Source: Micromonospora deserti (GTDB taxonomy: Bacteria; Actinomycetota; Actinomycetes; Mycobacteriales; Micromonosporaceae). From it: a stretch of DNA of 64,000 bases. The DNA lies in contig NZ_POUB01000005.1 of NCBI RefSeq assembly GCF_003236335.1, positions 17,712-81,711 on the forward strand. The letters run 5' to 3'. The position numbers were made by a program, and so were the translations under genes. A model generated the notes under the pieces. That model ran no database searches. It had not been told where the DNA came from and was given only the letters and a program-made list of their open reading frames with translations. Shown here one piece after another: positions 17,745 through 25,435 of this stretch (the first letter of the stretch is position 1; every line of letters starts with the position of its first letter).

Positions 17745-18722
17745 CTACCGTGCGAGCGCGTCGCGCAGCAGCGTGGCCGCCGTGGACGCATCGGGCAGTC
17801 CCGCGGTGTCGCCGGGCGCGGCGACCACCCCGGCGGCCAGCGCGCCGCCCAGCGTGGCCGCGCCGGCCGGCGGGGCGCCGCGCAGCCGGCCGGCCAGGTA
17901 GCCGCCGGCGAACGCGTCGCCGGCACCGACCGGATCCACCACGGTCGTCGCCGCGCTCGGCTGGTGCACCGCGCCGCCGTGCGGCCCGGCGTGGTAGCAG
18001 CCGTCGGCGCCGGCCTTGAGCACCGTCTCCGCGACGCCGGCGGCGGCGGCCGCGGCGAAGACCTCGTCGGCGTCGCGCGGATCCCGCACCCCGAGGACCG
18101 GCCCCGCCTCGTCGGTGCCGAGCAGCAGGACGTCCACGGACGACAGCAGCGCCCGGACGCCGGCGGCCTGCTGGTCGACGTCGCCGAGGGCGGGGCGCAG
18201 GTTCGGGTCGAACGCCACGGTGATGCCGGCCTGCCGGGCCGCTCGCAGCACGGACTCCACGGCGGCCCGAGGGCCGGGGCCGAGGGCGAGCGTGATGCCG
18301 GAGACGGCCACCAGTCGCGGCCGGGCGGTGAGCAGCCGGGCGGCGTCGGCCCGGTCCAGGTGCGCTGCGGCGGAGCCGGTGCGGTAGTAGTGGACCCGCC
18401 GGTGCCCGTCGCGCTGGACGTCCTTGAGGAACAGGCCGGTCGGGTGTCGGGAGTCGACGGTCACCAGGGAGGTGTCCACGCCGGCGGCCCGGGCCGCGGT
18501 GAGCACCCGGCTGCCGAGCGGGTCGGCACCGACCCGGCTGCAGAAGCCGGTGGTCACGCCGAGCCGGGCCGCGGCGGTGCAGAGGTTGAGTTCGGCGCCG
18601 GCGACATGGACCTCCACGGCCGGGGTGTCGGCGAGCAGCCCGCCAGGGGGTGGCTGGAACAGCACCATGGCCTCGCCCAGCCCGACGATTTCCAGGCCGG
18701 CGGCCGGCGCGGACGGTCTCAC
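17745..18722 (-). CDS. kdgK: PfkB-family sugar kinase, probable 2-dehydro-3-deoxygluconokinase
   Basis: A 325-residue ribokinase-fold kinase. The N-terminal GLGEAMVLFQPPPGG and AGAELNLCTAAARLG are close to the KDG kinase pattern, DPNLRPALG is the central strand, and VDPVGAGDAFAGGYLAGRL carries the anion hole and catalytic aspartate. It would phosphorylate 2-keto-3-deoxygluconate (or the galacto epimer) with ATP. Its product is the substrate of the aldolase encoded at 19642, divergent across an intergenic region with candidate operators. The start is a GTG; the first 11 residues before the fold are dispensable-looking. The substrate is inferred from neighbour and motif, not from residues unique to KDG. 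Confidence 0.85.
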   Translation of the reverse strand: MRPSAPAAGLEIVGLGEAMVLFQPPPGGLLADTPAVEVHVAGAELNLCTAAARLGVTTGFCSRVGADPLGSRVLTAARAAGVDTSLVTVDSRHPTGLFLKDVQRDGHRRVHYYRTGSAAAHLDRADAARLLTARPRLVAVSGITLALGPGPRAAVESVLRAARQAGITVAFDPNLRPALGDVDQQAAGVRALLSSVDVLLLGTDEAGPVLGVRDPRDADEVFAAAAAAGVAETVLKAGADGCYHAGPHGGAVHQPSAATTVVDPVGAGDAFAGGYLAGRLRGAPPAGAATLGGALAAGVVAAPGDTAGLPDASTAATLLRDALAR

Positions 18723-18737
18723 GGGTGCCGCCCGTAC

Positions 18738-18754
18738 GTGGTCACGATGACCAC
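18738..18754. promoter_or_regulatory. Perfect palindrome between kdgK and iclR
   Basis: GTGGTCA-CGA-TGACCAC is a perfect 7+3+7 inverted repeat 16 bases before the kinase start and 84 bases before the IclR start. It is a candidate operator for divergent control. Confidence 0.45.
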
Positions 18755-18773
18755 ACCCCGCCCCAGCCTATGA

Positions 18774-18802
18774 TCGACGACGTGCATCATGCAGAATAAG
18801 GT
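18774..18802 (+). promoter_or_regulatory. Promoter/operator block upstream of iclR-eda
   Basis: TCGACG (18774-18779) and TAAGGT (18797-18802), spacing 17, match the promoter at 14630-14658 almost base for base in between and beyond (ACGTGCATCAT and, after the -10, C-TATA-CGCAA). An AGAGAGG ribosome binding site follows at 18825-18832 before ATG 18839. Confidence 0.65.
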
Positions 18803-18838
18803 GCCATATATCGCAAGGGACTTCCAGAGAGGATTGGC

Positions 18839-19645
18839 ATGGCGGCGGAACCGAGCGGTAACCAGAGTGTCGAGCGGGCCCTGACCGTGCTGCGGGCACT
18901 GTCGGGCGGCCGGACCGAACTACGGGTCTCCGACGTGGCCAAGGCCACCGAACTTGGCCTGTCCACCACGTCGCGGCTGCTGGCCACGCTGGAGAGCATG
19001 GGCTTCGTCGACCGGGACCCGGTCAGCGGGCTCTACCGGCTCGGCCTCGACATGATCTCCTTCGGCGGGGCGGTGCTCAACAGCCACCCGGTGCATCGCG
19101 AGGCGCGGCAGACCGCCCAGGACCTCGCCGCCGATCTGGGGCTCGGCGTCAACGTCGCGGTGCGCCGTCGTGACCGCCTGTTCTACCTGCTCAACTTCGA
19201 GGGCCGGCAGGCGCCGCGGCCGTTCGTCCTCGCCGGACAGTACAACCCGCTGCACGCCACCGGGCTGGGCAAGGCGCTGCTGTCCGGCCTGACCGGCGAG
19301 CAGCGGCGGGCACTCCTGCCGGCGGCGGCGCTGCACGCCTACACACACCGCACGGTCACCATCCACGACAGGCTAGACGAGGAGATCGCGAACGCTCTCG
19401 CCCGCGGCTACGCCACCGAGGTCGAGGAGTTGGCGCTGGGCCGGGCCTGCGTCGCCGCGCCGATCCGCGACGGCTCCGGCGTCGTGGTCGCCGCGCTGTC
19501 GGTGTCCGGCCCGCTGTCCGCGATCGACCTGCCGGCCCGCGAGGCCGCGCTCGCCCGCGCGGTGATCGAGGCGGCCGACTCGATCAGCATCGGCCTCGGC
19601 TACCTCGGTCCGGCGCAGGTCGCGGTTCCGGAGGCGGTGGCGTGA
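18839..19645 (+). CDS. IclR family transcriptional regulator (KDG/uronate type)
   Basis: A 268-residue regulator: winged helix (residues about 8-70, SVERALTVLRALSGG ... LGLSTTSRLLATLESMGFVDRD) and IclR effector domain (about 80-255, with NPLHATGLGKALL and ATEVEELALGRACVAAPIRD). The effector domain resembles the KdgR branch, which senses 2-keto-3-deoxygluconate or a related metabolite. It overlaps the KDPG aldolase gene by four bases (GTGA) and is divergent from the kinase gene. This suggests autoregulation and control of both, and through the shared promoter block also of the secreted hydrolase at 14796. A close paralogue is encoded at 24391-25167. Confidence 0.9.
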   Translation: MAAEPSGNQSVERALTVLRALSGGRTELRVSDVAKATELGLSTTSRLLATLESMGFVDRDPVSGLYRLGLDMISFGGAVLNSHPVHREARQTAQDLAADLGLGVNVAVRRRDRLFYLLNFEGRQAPRPFVLAGQYNPLHATGLGKALLSGLTGEQRRALLPAAALHAYTHRTVTIHDRLDEEIANALARGYATEVEELALGRACVAAPIRDGSGVVVAALSVSGPLSAIDLPAREAALARAVIEAADSISIGLGYLGPAQVAVPEAVA

Positions 19646-20316
19646 CCATCCCGGCCCGGCCGGAACGGCAGCCGGCCGGCCTGGCGGTGCTGCGTGGGGC
19701 CCGGGTGATCGGGATCGTCCGGCTGCCCGCCGCCGACGCCGTGGTCCGGGCCGGCCGGGAACTGGCCGAGGCAGGCCTGACCGCGGTGGAGGTCACGCTG
19801 ACCACACCGGACGCGCTCGACGCCGTCGCCGCGCTGCGGGCCGAGCTGGCCGGGTCGTGCGTGGTCGGCGCCGGCAGCGTCCGTGCCCCCGCCGACGTAC
19901 GGGCCGCCCACGCGGCCGGCGCGCAGTTCCTGGTCACCCCGACCACCCGCGTCGAAGTGCTCGCCGAGGCCTCCGTCGCGGGGTTGCCGGTGGTCTGCGG
20001 CGCCTTCACCCCCACCGAGGTCGACGTCGCGTGGTCGTCCGGGGCCAGCCTCGTCAAGCTCTTCCCCGCCAGCCTCGGCGGGCCGGCGTACCTGCGGGAA
20101 CTGCGTGCGCCGCTGCCGGACGTGCCGCTGGCGCCGACCGGGGGAGTGACCCCGGAGTCGCTTCCCGGGTGGGCGGCGGCCGGGGCGGTGGCCGTCGGAG
20201 CGGGCGGCGCGCTGGTCAACGCCACCGAGGTCGCCGCCGGTGACTGGCCCGCCCTGCGCCGTCGCGCCCGGGCCTTCGTGTCCGCCGCCGCGGCGGCGCC
20301 CTGGCCGGCTGCCTGA
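19642..20316 (+). CDS. eda: KDPG/KDPGal aldolase (bifunctional-type Eda)
   Basis: A 224-residue class I aldolase of the KDPG family: RGARVIGIVRLPAAD at the first strand, TAVEVTLTTPDAL, GAGSVR at the position of the usual GAGTVL, TPTTRVEVL, and the Schiff-base lysine K139 in SLVKLFPAS. It cleaves 2-keto-3-deoxy-6-phosphogluconate (or -galactonate) to pyruvate and glyceraldehyde 3-phosphate. Translationally coupled to the IclR regulator upstream, it works directly after the kinase encoded on the other side of that regulator. Confidence 0.92.
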   Translation: MTIPARPERQPAGLAVLRGARVIGIVRLPAADAVVRAGRELAEAGLTAVEVTLTTPDALDAVAALRAELAGSCVVGAGSVRAPADVRAAHAAGAQFLVTPTTRVEVLAEASVAGLPVVCGAFTPTEVDVAWSSGASLVKLFPASLGGPAYLRELRAPLPDVPLAPTGGVTPESLPGWAAAGAVAVGAGGALVNATEVAAGDWPALRRRARAFVSAAAAAPWPAA

Positions 20317-20348
20317 GCGGCGTGGACCCGGTCACCGGGCGGGCTCAG
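20313..20348. terminator. Compact bidirectional terminator overlapping both stop codons
   Basis: CTGAGC (20313-20318) pairs with GCTCAG (20343-20348) and an inner CCCGGT-C-ACCGGG extends the fold. The outer stem contains the stop codons of both the aldolase and the convergent protease gene. Confidence 0.45.
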
Positions 20349-21190
20349 GGGATCGCCACGCCGTACGCGGCGAGCACCTCCAGGATGGGCTGGTAGAAGG
20401 TGGTGCCGCCGGTGGTGCAGGTGCCGCTGCCGCCGGAGAGGATGCCGATGATCGTGCCGGTCGCGGCCACGTACAGCGGACCGCCGCTGTCGCCGGGTTC
20501 GGCGCAGATGTTGGTGCGGATCAGGCCGGAGACGCTGCCCTGGGCGTAGTTGACGGTCTGGTTGAGGGCGGTCACCGTGCCGCACCGCACGCCGGTGGTG
20601 GCGCCGCTGCGGCACACCGCCTGGCCGACGTACGCGCTGCCGGCGCCGGAGATGGTGACCATGCCGGGGTAGGTGTAGACCGCGCTGGGGTGGGCGACGT
20701 CGCTGGTGTAGCGGACCAGGCCGTAGTCGTTGGTGGGGAAGCTGCTGCCGGTGCGGGTGCCGAGCACGGTGGTCCGCGCGCTGTCGGCGTACCAGGTCGA
20801 GGCGGTGGCGGTGCAGTGCCCGGCGGTGACGAAGTAGTAGGTGCTGCCGCTGCGCATGTTGGCGCCCAGTGAGCAACGGCCACCGCCGCTGCCGTGGATG
20901 GCCTGCCCGCCGGCGATGAGGATGCGCAGCCGGCCGGGTTGGTGGCGCAGCACCGCCCCGGCGCGGGCGGCCGTCGCGCGCAGCGCCGCCAGCTCCGCGC
21001 CGGTCACGGTGTCGTCGACGGTGACGGTCAGCCGACCGGTGACGGGGTCGACGCCCACGGTGGTGCCCGGCGTGCGGACCTGGGCCGCCGCGGTCGCCGG
21101 CGCGGCGTCGGCGGTGGCCGCGCGGGCGGCGGGCGGTACGCCCAGCAGCAGGGTGGCCAGGACGAGGGCGACAATCGGCAGGCGGCGCAT
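20345..21190 (-). CDS. Secreted S1 family serine protease (streptogrisin/alpha-lytic type)
   Basis: A 281-residue chymotrypsin-fold protease. The signal peptide covers about residues 1-25 ([21 protein letters not shown]). A short pro-region follows ([18 protein letters not shown], about 40-80), shorter than in classical streptogrisins. The catalytic triad is H125 (TAGHC), D155 (NDYGLVRY) and S235 (PGDSGGPL). Paired cysteines (GRCSLG/GHC; CRSG/RCG; ICAE/GTC) match the disulfides of this family. ATG 21190 is preceded by AGGAGGGG. It digests extracellular protein and has no evident role in the sugar pathway around it. Confidence 0.9.
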   Translation of the reverse strand: MRRLPIVALVLATLLLGVPPAARAATADAAPATAAAQVRTPGTTVGVDPVTGRLTVTVDDTVTGAELAALRATAARAGAVLRHQPGRLRILIAGGQAIHGSGGGRCSLGANMRSGSTYYFVTAGHCTATASTWYADSARTTVLGTRTGSSFPTNDYGLVRYTSDVAHPSAVYTYPGMVTISGAGSAYVGQAVCRSGATTGVRCGTVTALNQTVNYAQGSVSGLIRTNICAEPGDSGGPLYVAATGTIIGILSGGSGTCTTGGTTFYQPILEVLAAYGVAIP

Positions 21191-21351
21191 CCGTCCCCTC
21201 CTATATCGGCGAGCATGGATGCATCTCAGCATCCTCCACCGGCGCGGCACTTTCAACGGGCTGCGGTGGACCGGGCACGACCACGGGGATACGCGGCTGG
21301 TGGAGGCGGTCGCGTCGGCGACCGCCACCACCAGCCGGGTGCCCGGTTCCG

Positions 21352-22641
21352 TCACGTGATCAGCGCCTGCACCGCCCGGCCGGCGTCCCGCATGGCGTCG
21401 GCGGGCTTGGCCCGGCCCACCAGGACGGCCTGCACCTGCTCGGAGATGGCCGTCTCCATCTGCGCGTACTGCGGGTACTTCCAGAACGGGTTCGGCGTGG
21501 CGGTGGCGGTGATCCGCTCGCTGAACTGCGCGGTGAACCGGTCGGTGCGCACCTGCTCCGACGCCAACGCCTTACTGGTGGTGGGTGGCAGCGACAGATC
21601 CTTGAAGTAGCCGAGCACGGTCTGCTCGTCCGAGGTCAGCCACCCGGCGAAGTCGCTGGCGGTGTTGGCGCCCTCGCCCTCGACCACCACGACGGCGTGG
21701 CCCCACTGCACGGCCCGGGGCTTGTCGCCGGCGTTCTTCACGGGACGGGCGATCGGGTCGAGCTTGTCGGCGAGGGACGTGTCGGGGGAGCCCTTGACGA
21801 CGAAGTCCCGGCCGACGATGGCGTCGTCGTAGATGGCGGCCTTGCCCTGGGCGAACAGGGTGCGGGCGTCGACCCGCTCCACGTCCGGGGCGATCAGCTT
21901 CTCGTCGTAGAGCTTCTTGTACCAGGCGACCGCCTCGACGCTGGCGTCGTCGCCGACGGTCACCTTGTCGCCGTCGAGCAGCGGGCTGCCGAAGGTCTGC
22001 ATCCAGATGAGGATGTCCTTGAGCTGGGCGACCTTGGTGGAGGCGGCGTACGGGATGACGCCGGTGCTCTTCAGCGCGCGAAGCGCGGTCTCGAAGTCGG
22101 CGATGGTGGCCGGGGCGGTGGTGACACCGGCCTTCTGCATCAGCTCGCGGTTGGCGATCAGCCCGATCGCCGCCGTGGTCCAGGGCAGGCCGACCTGTTT
22201 GCCATCGACCTGCCCGGAGCTGAGCGCGGCCTCGGTGTAGCCGGCGTCCCTGGCCACGTCGCCGAGGTCGCGCAGCTTGCCGAGGGCGGCCAGGCCGGCG
22301 AGCCAGGCGATGTCCATCTGGGCGGCGCCGGTGAACTGTCCGCCGCGCACCTGGAGGGTGAGCTGGTTGAGGTAGGTGTTGTAGGCCAGCGGCACGCCGT
22401 TGACGGTGACACCGGCCTTGCCACCGTACCCGCGCATCAGCTCTTCGATCTTGGCTTTCGAGGCGTTGTCCGCCAGGCTCCAGGAGGCGAAGGAGAAGTC
22501 GGTGGCGGACTTGGCGGTGTCCGTGGTGGGGCCGTCGGCGCTCGGCGCGCAGGCGGCGACGCCGCCGAGACCGAGGGCGCCGGCGCCGGCGCCGAGCCCG
22601 ACGAGGCGGAGCAGGTCCCTGCGGGAAAGGTTGTTGTTCAT
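21352..22641 (-). CDS. Sugar ABC transporter substrate-binding lipoprotein (Tat signal)
   Basis: A 429-residue family-1 solute-binding protein. The N-terminus combines a twin-arginine motif ([13 protein letters not shown]) with a lipobox-like GVAAC near residue 31, so export may be by Tat with lipidation. Further features are [19 protein letters not shown] at the first strand, [12 protein letters not shown], and tryptophans for sugar stacking ([17 protein letters not shown]). It is the last gene of a leftward operon IclR, permease, permease, binding protein. No ATPase gene is present here, so a shared or distant ATPase is needed, possibly the one at 9865. Confidence 0.9.
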   Translation of the reverse strand: MNNNLSRRDLLRLVGLGAGAGALGLGGVAACAPSADGPTTDTAKSATDFSFASWSLADNASKAKIEELMRGYGGKAGVTVNGVPLAYNTYLNQLTLQVRGGQFTGAAQMDIAWLAGLAALGKLRDLGDVARDAGYTEAALSSGQVDGKQVGLPWTTAAIGLIANRELMQKAGVTTAPATIADFETALRALKSTGVIPYAASTKVAQLKDILIWMQTFGSPLLDGDKVTVGDDASVEAVAWYKKLYDEKLIAPDVERVDARTLFAQGKAAIYDDAIVGRDFVVKGSPDTSLADKLDPIARPVKNAGDKPRAVQWGHAVVVVEGEGANTASDFAGWLTSDEQTVLGYFKDLSLPPTTSKALASEQVRTDRFTAQFSERITATATPNPFWKYPQYAQMETAISEQVQAVLVGRAKPADAMRDAGRAVQALIT

Positions 22642-22667
22642 GGGGTGGACCTCCGGGACGGGTGGGG

Positions 22668-23513
22668 TTATCCCTTGATGGCGCCGGCGGTGATGCCGCC
22701 GACCAGGAATCGTTGGAGCGCGATGAACGCGACGACCACGGGCAGGGACGCCAGCAGTGAGGCGGCCATGAGCTCCGCCCATTGCGCGGTGGCCTCGCCG
22801 AGGAACGCGTTGACCAGCCCCGGTGGCAGGGTCGTCTTCTCGCGTCCGGCGAGGGTGAGGGCGAAGATGAAATCGTTCCAGCCGCGGACGAACGCGAACA
22901 GTCCGGCGGCGACGAGGCCGGGCGCCGACAGCGGCAGGATGACCGAGTGGATGGTGCGCAGCCGGGACGCGCCGTCGACGCGGGCGGCCTCGACGAGCGA
23001 GTCGGGGATGGTGTCGAAGAAGCCCTTGAGCATCCAGACGCACAGCGGCAGCGTGAAGGTGGTGAACGACAGCACCAGCGCGGTGTAGGTGTCGAGCAGT
23101 CGGTAGGCGCTGAACAGGGCGTAGAGGGTGACCAGGAGCAGTGCCTGCGGGAACATCTGCGAGGACAGCACGAAGTACATGAGGCTGCGTCGCCCGCGGA
23201 AGCGGAACTTGCTGAACGCGTACCCCATGTAGGCCGAGACGACGACGCTCAGCACGGCGGTGATGACCGAGACGATGATGCTGTTGAACAGGTAGCGGGC
23301 CAGCGCGGGCTCGTCGGCGAGGTTGGCGAAGTTGTCGAGGGTCAGGTCGGTGGGGATCAGCGACGGCGGGTAGCGGAAGGTCTGCTGGGCCGGGGTGAGG
23401 GCGGTGGCGAGCATCCAGTAGACCGGCAGCAGCCCGAACCCGCCGAGGACCGCGACGGCGGCCCAGGCGGCGGCGCGGGAGCCGCGGCTGTCCCTGGCGG
23501 AGCGCTTGCTCAT
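22668..23513 (-). CDS. Carbohydrate ABC transporter permease (MalG-like)
   Basis: A 281-residue permease with six helices and the EAA loop LVEAARVDGASRLRTIHSVILPLSAPG. Typical family sequences RYPPSLIPTDLTLDNF, RYLFNSIIVSV and RGWNDFIFALTLAG are present. The start overlaps the stop of the MalF-like gene by four bases (ATGA). It acts with that protein and the binding protein encoded 26 bases downstream. Confidence 0.92.
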   Translation of the reverse strand: MSKRSARDSRGSRAAAWAAVAVLGGFGLLPVYWMLATALTPAQQTFRYPPSLIPTDLTLDNFANLADEPALARYLFNSIIVSVITAVLSVVVSAYMGYAFSKFRFRGRRSLMYFVLSSQMFPQALLLVTLYALFSAYRLLDTYTALVLSFTTFTLPLCVWMLKGFFDTIPDSLVEAARVDGASRLRTIHSVILPLSAPGLVAAGLFAFVRGWNDFIFALTLAGREKTTLPPGLVNAFLGEATAQWAELMAASLLASLPVVVAFIALQRFLVGGITAGAIKG

Positions 23514-24346
23514 AGCTGTCCCTCCCGCTCCGACCGGCGGACGTAGATCGCGACCATGCCGAGCAGCAGCAGCATCCACAGCAGGCCGAGTGCGCCGGCG
23601 CGGCCGAGGTCGTAACCCTGGAAGGCGGTCTCGTAGACGGCGGTGGCGAAGGTCTCCGTCGCGCCGGCCGGGCCACCGCCGGTCATCACGTAGATCAGGT
23701 CGAAGTGCTGGAAGTTCCAGATCAGTTCCAGCAGCAGGACGATGCCGATAATGCCGCGCAGGTGCGGCAGGGTCACGGCGAAGAACCGCTGCACCGCGCC
23801 GGCGCCGTCGGTTTCGGCGGCCTCGTGCAGCTCGCCGGGGACGGTCTGCAGGCCGGCGAGGAGCATCACCAGGATCCACGGGAAGCTGGCCCAGGTCTTG
23901 GCGACGATGACGGCGGCCATCGCGGTGCCGGGGCTGGCGAGCCAGGCCCGCGGTTCGTCGATCAGCCCGAGCGCCTCCAGCGCTCCGTTGGCCAGCCCGT
24001 AGTTGGCGTTGAAGATCCACATCCAGAGGAAGGACACCACGACGCTGGGCACCAGCCACGGGATGAGCAGCAGGCCGCGCAGGGTGGCCCGGCCGCGGAT
24101 ACGGGTGTTGAGCGCGAGTGCCAGGGCGAGGCCGACGAGGAACGGCGCGACGGTGGCGCCGACGGTGAAGACGAGGGTTTGCCGCAGCAGCCGCCAGAAG
24201 TCGCCGCCGAGCAGCTCGGTGATGTTGCCCAGGCCGACGAAGGTGCGGCCGGGTTCGACGAGGCTCTGCGCGAAGAACGCCGTGACCAGGGAGGCGACCA
24301 GCGGGTAGACGACGATCGCGGCGAGCATCGCCAGGGCGGGCAGCAT
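23510..24346 (-). CDS. Carbohydrate ABC transporter permease (MalF-like), start uncertain
   Basis: A 278-residue permease by the first available ATG (24346), which lies inside the first membrane helix (MLPALAMLAAIVVYPLVASL) and has no ribosome binding site. The same frame stays open upstream and encodes a plausible cytoplasmic lead-in (PPRSLGDGAFAVLL), but no start codon is found there. The EAA loop is LHEAAETDGAGAVQRFFAVTLPHL, with the conserved GGGPAGATETFATAVYE. The absent start, together with the IclR frame that fails to end just upstream, suggests a one-base change at the gene junction (see findings). Confidence 0.85.
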   Translation of the reverse strand: MLPALAMLAAIVVYPLVASLVTAFFAQSLVEPGRTFVGLGNITELLGGDFWRLLRQTLVFTVGATVAPFLVGLALALALNTRIRGRATLRGLLLIPWLVPSVVVSFLWMWIFNANYGLANGALEALGLIDEPRAWLASPGTAMAAVIVAKTWASFPWILVMLLAGLQTVPGELHEAAETDGAGAVQRFFAVTLPHLRGIIGIVLLLELIWNFQHFDLIYVMTGGGPAGATETFATAVYETAFQGYDLGRAGALGLLWMLLLLGMVAIYVRRSEREGQL

Positions 24347-24390
24347 GAGCAGGACGGCGAACGCGCCGTCGCCGAGCGACCGGGGTGGGT

Positions 24391-25167
24391 GCCCGCCGGG
24401 CGGCCGAGGTAGCCCAGGCCGGTGCTGATCGCGTCGGCGACTTCGATGACCATGCGGGCCAACTCGGCCTCCCGCGTGTCCAGGGCGATCGCGGACAGCG
24501 GGCCGGAGACCGACAGGGCGGCGCAGACGGTGCCGGTGTGGTCGAGGATCGGCGAGGCGACGCAGGCCCGCCCGAGGGCCAGTTCCTCGACCTCAGTGGC
24601 GTAGCGCCGCTGCGCGGCCTGCTCGACGGCGGCGTCGAGGGCGGCGTGGTCGGTGATGGTTGCCGGGGTGTAGGAGGGCAGTTCGGGCAGGAGCGCCCGG
24701 CGCTGTTCGGCGTCGGTGCCGATCAGCAGGCACTTGCCGAGCCCGGTGGCGTGCAGCGGGTTGTGTTGGCCGATCAGCACGAACGACCGTGGGGCGAGGG
24801 TGCCTTCGAAGTTGCACAGGTAGAACAGCGACGCGCCGCTGCGGATCGCGACGTTGGCGCCGAGGCCGAGTTCCGCGGCGAGGTTCTGGGCCCGCTGGCG
24901 GGCCTCGCGGTGCACCGGATGGCTGTTGAGGGCGACGCCGGCCATCGTGATCAGCGCGGGCCCGAGCTGGTAAAGGCCGCTGACCTGGTCGCGTTGCACC
25001 AGGTCGCAGGCTTCCAGGGTGGCCAGCAGGCGCGACGCGGTGGACTGTCCGAGCCCGGCGTGACGGGCCACGTCGGACACCCGCAGTGCCGGCTGGCTGG
25101 CGAGGAAGGCGGTCAGCACGGCGGCGGCCTTCTCCACGCTCTGGTTGGTGCCCTGATCACTCGCCAC
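24391..25167 (-). CDS. IclR family transcriptional regulator (second copy, no stop at expected end)
   Basis: About 259 residues of IclR homology from GTG 25167 (AGAAGGAGA site six bases before it). It has the winged helix (SVEKAAAVLTAFLASQ ... LGQSTASRLLATLEA) and effector domain (NPLHATGLGKCLL, ATEVEELALGRACVASPILD), closely similar to the IclR at 18839. Homology ends at GLGYLGRPAG near 24391, but there is no stop codon: the frame stays open to 23962, through the permease gene in another frame, giving a 401-codon reading frame. It is divergent from the dehydratase-aldolase operon at 25436 and precedes the importer genes, so both are likely targets. Confidence 0.85.
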
Positions 25168-25218
25168 GAAGTCTCCTTCTGGACGTCCCATCCATTGCTG
25201 TGCCAGAGTGGCGCTCAT

Positions 25219-25255
25219 GTTGCACCGTGTCAACCGGCAACTGCATGCGAGTTGC
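25219..25255. promoter_or_regulatory. Operator-like half sites between second iclR and dehydratase operon
   Basis: Three alternating half sites are seen: GTTGC (25219), GCAAC (25237) and GTTGC (25251). The last two form GCAACT-N7-AGTTGC, a perfect inverted repeat at 25237-25255. On the minus strand, TTGACA with a 17-base spacer gives a candidate promoter for the iclR gene across the same bases. On the plus strand CTGCAT-N17-GATACA could serve the dehydratase operon. Confidence 0.5.
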
Positions 25256-25435
25256 AGAATTGCGATACAGAGGCGACCTCGTGGCATCTGAGCGTTCAAT
25301 CCCGCCCTTCAACCGTCCAGTGGAGACCGACAGCCGCGGAGCCGGCGACCAGCGCTGCGCTCGGCGATCCGGACGACCCGGGCCAGCGCCCCAGCGGCCC
25401 CAGCCGGTCCGGCTGACCTGCGGAAGGGAGGCGTG

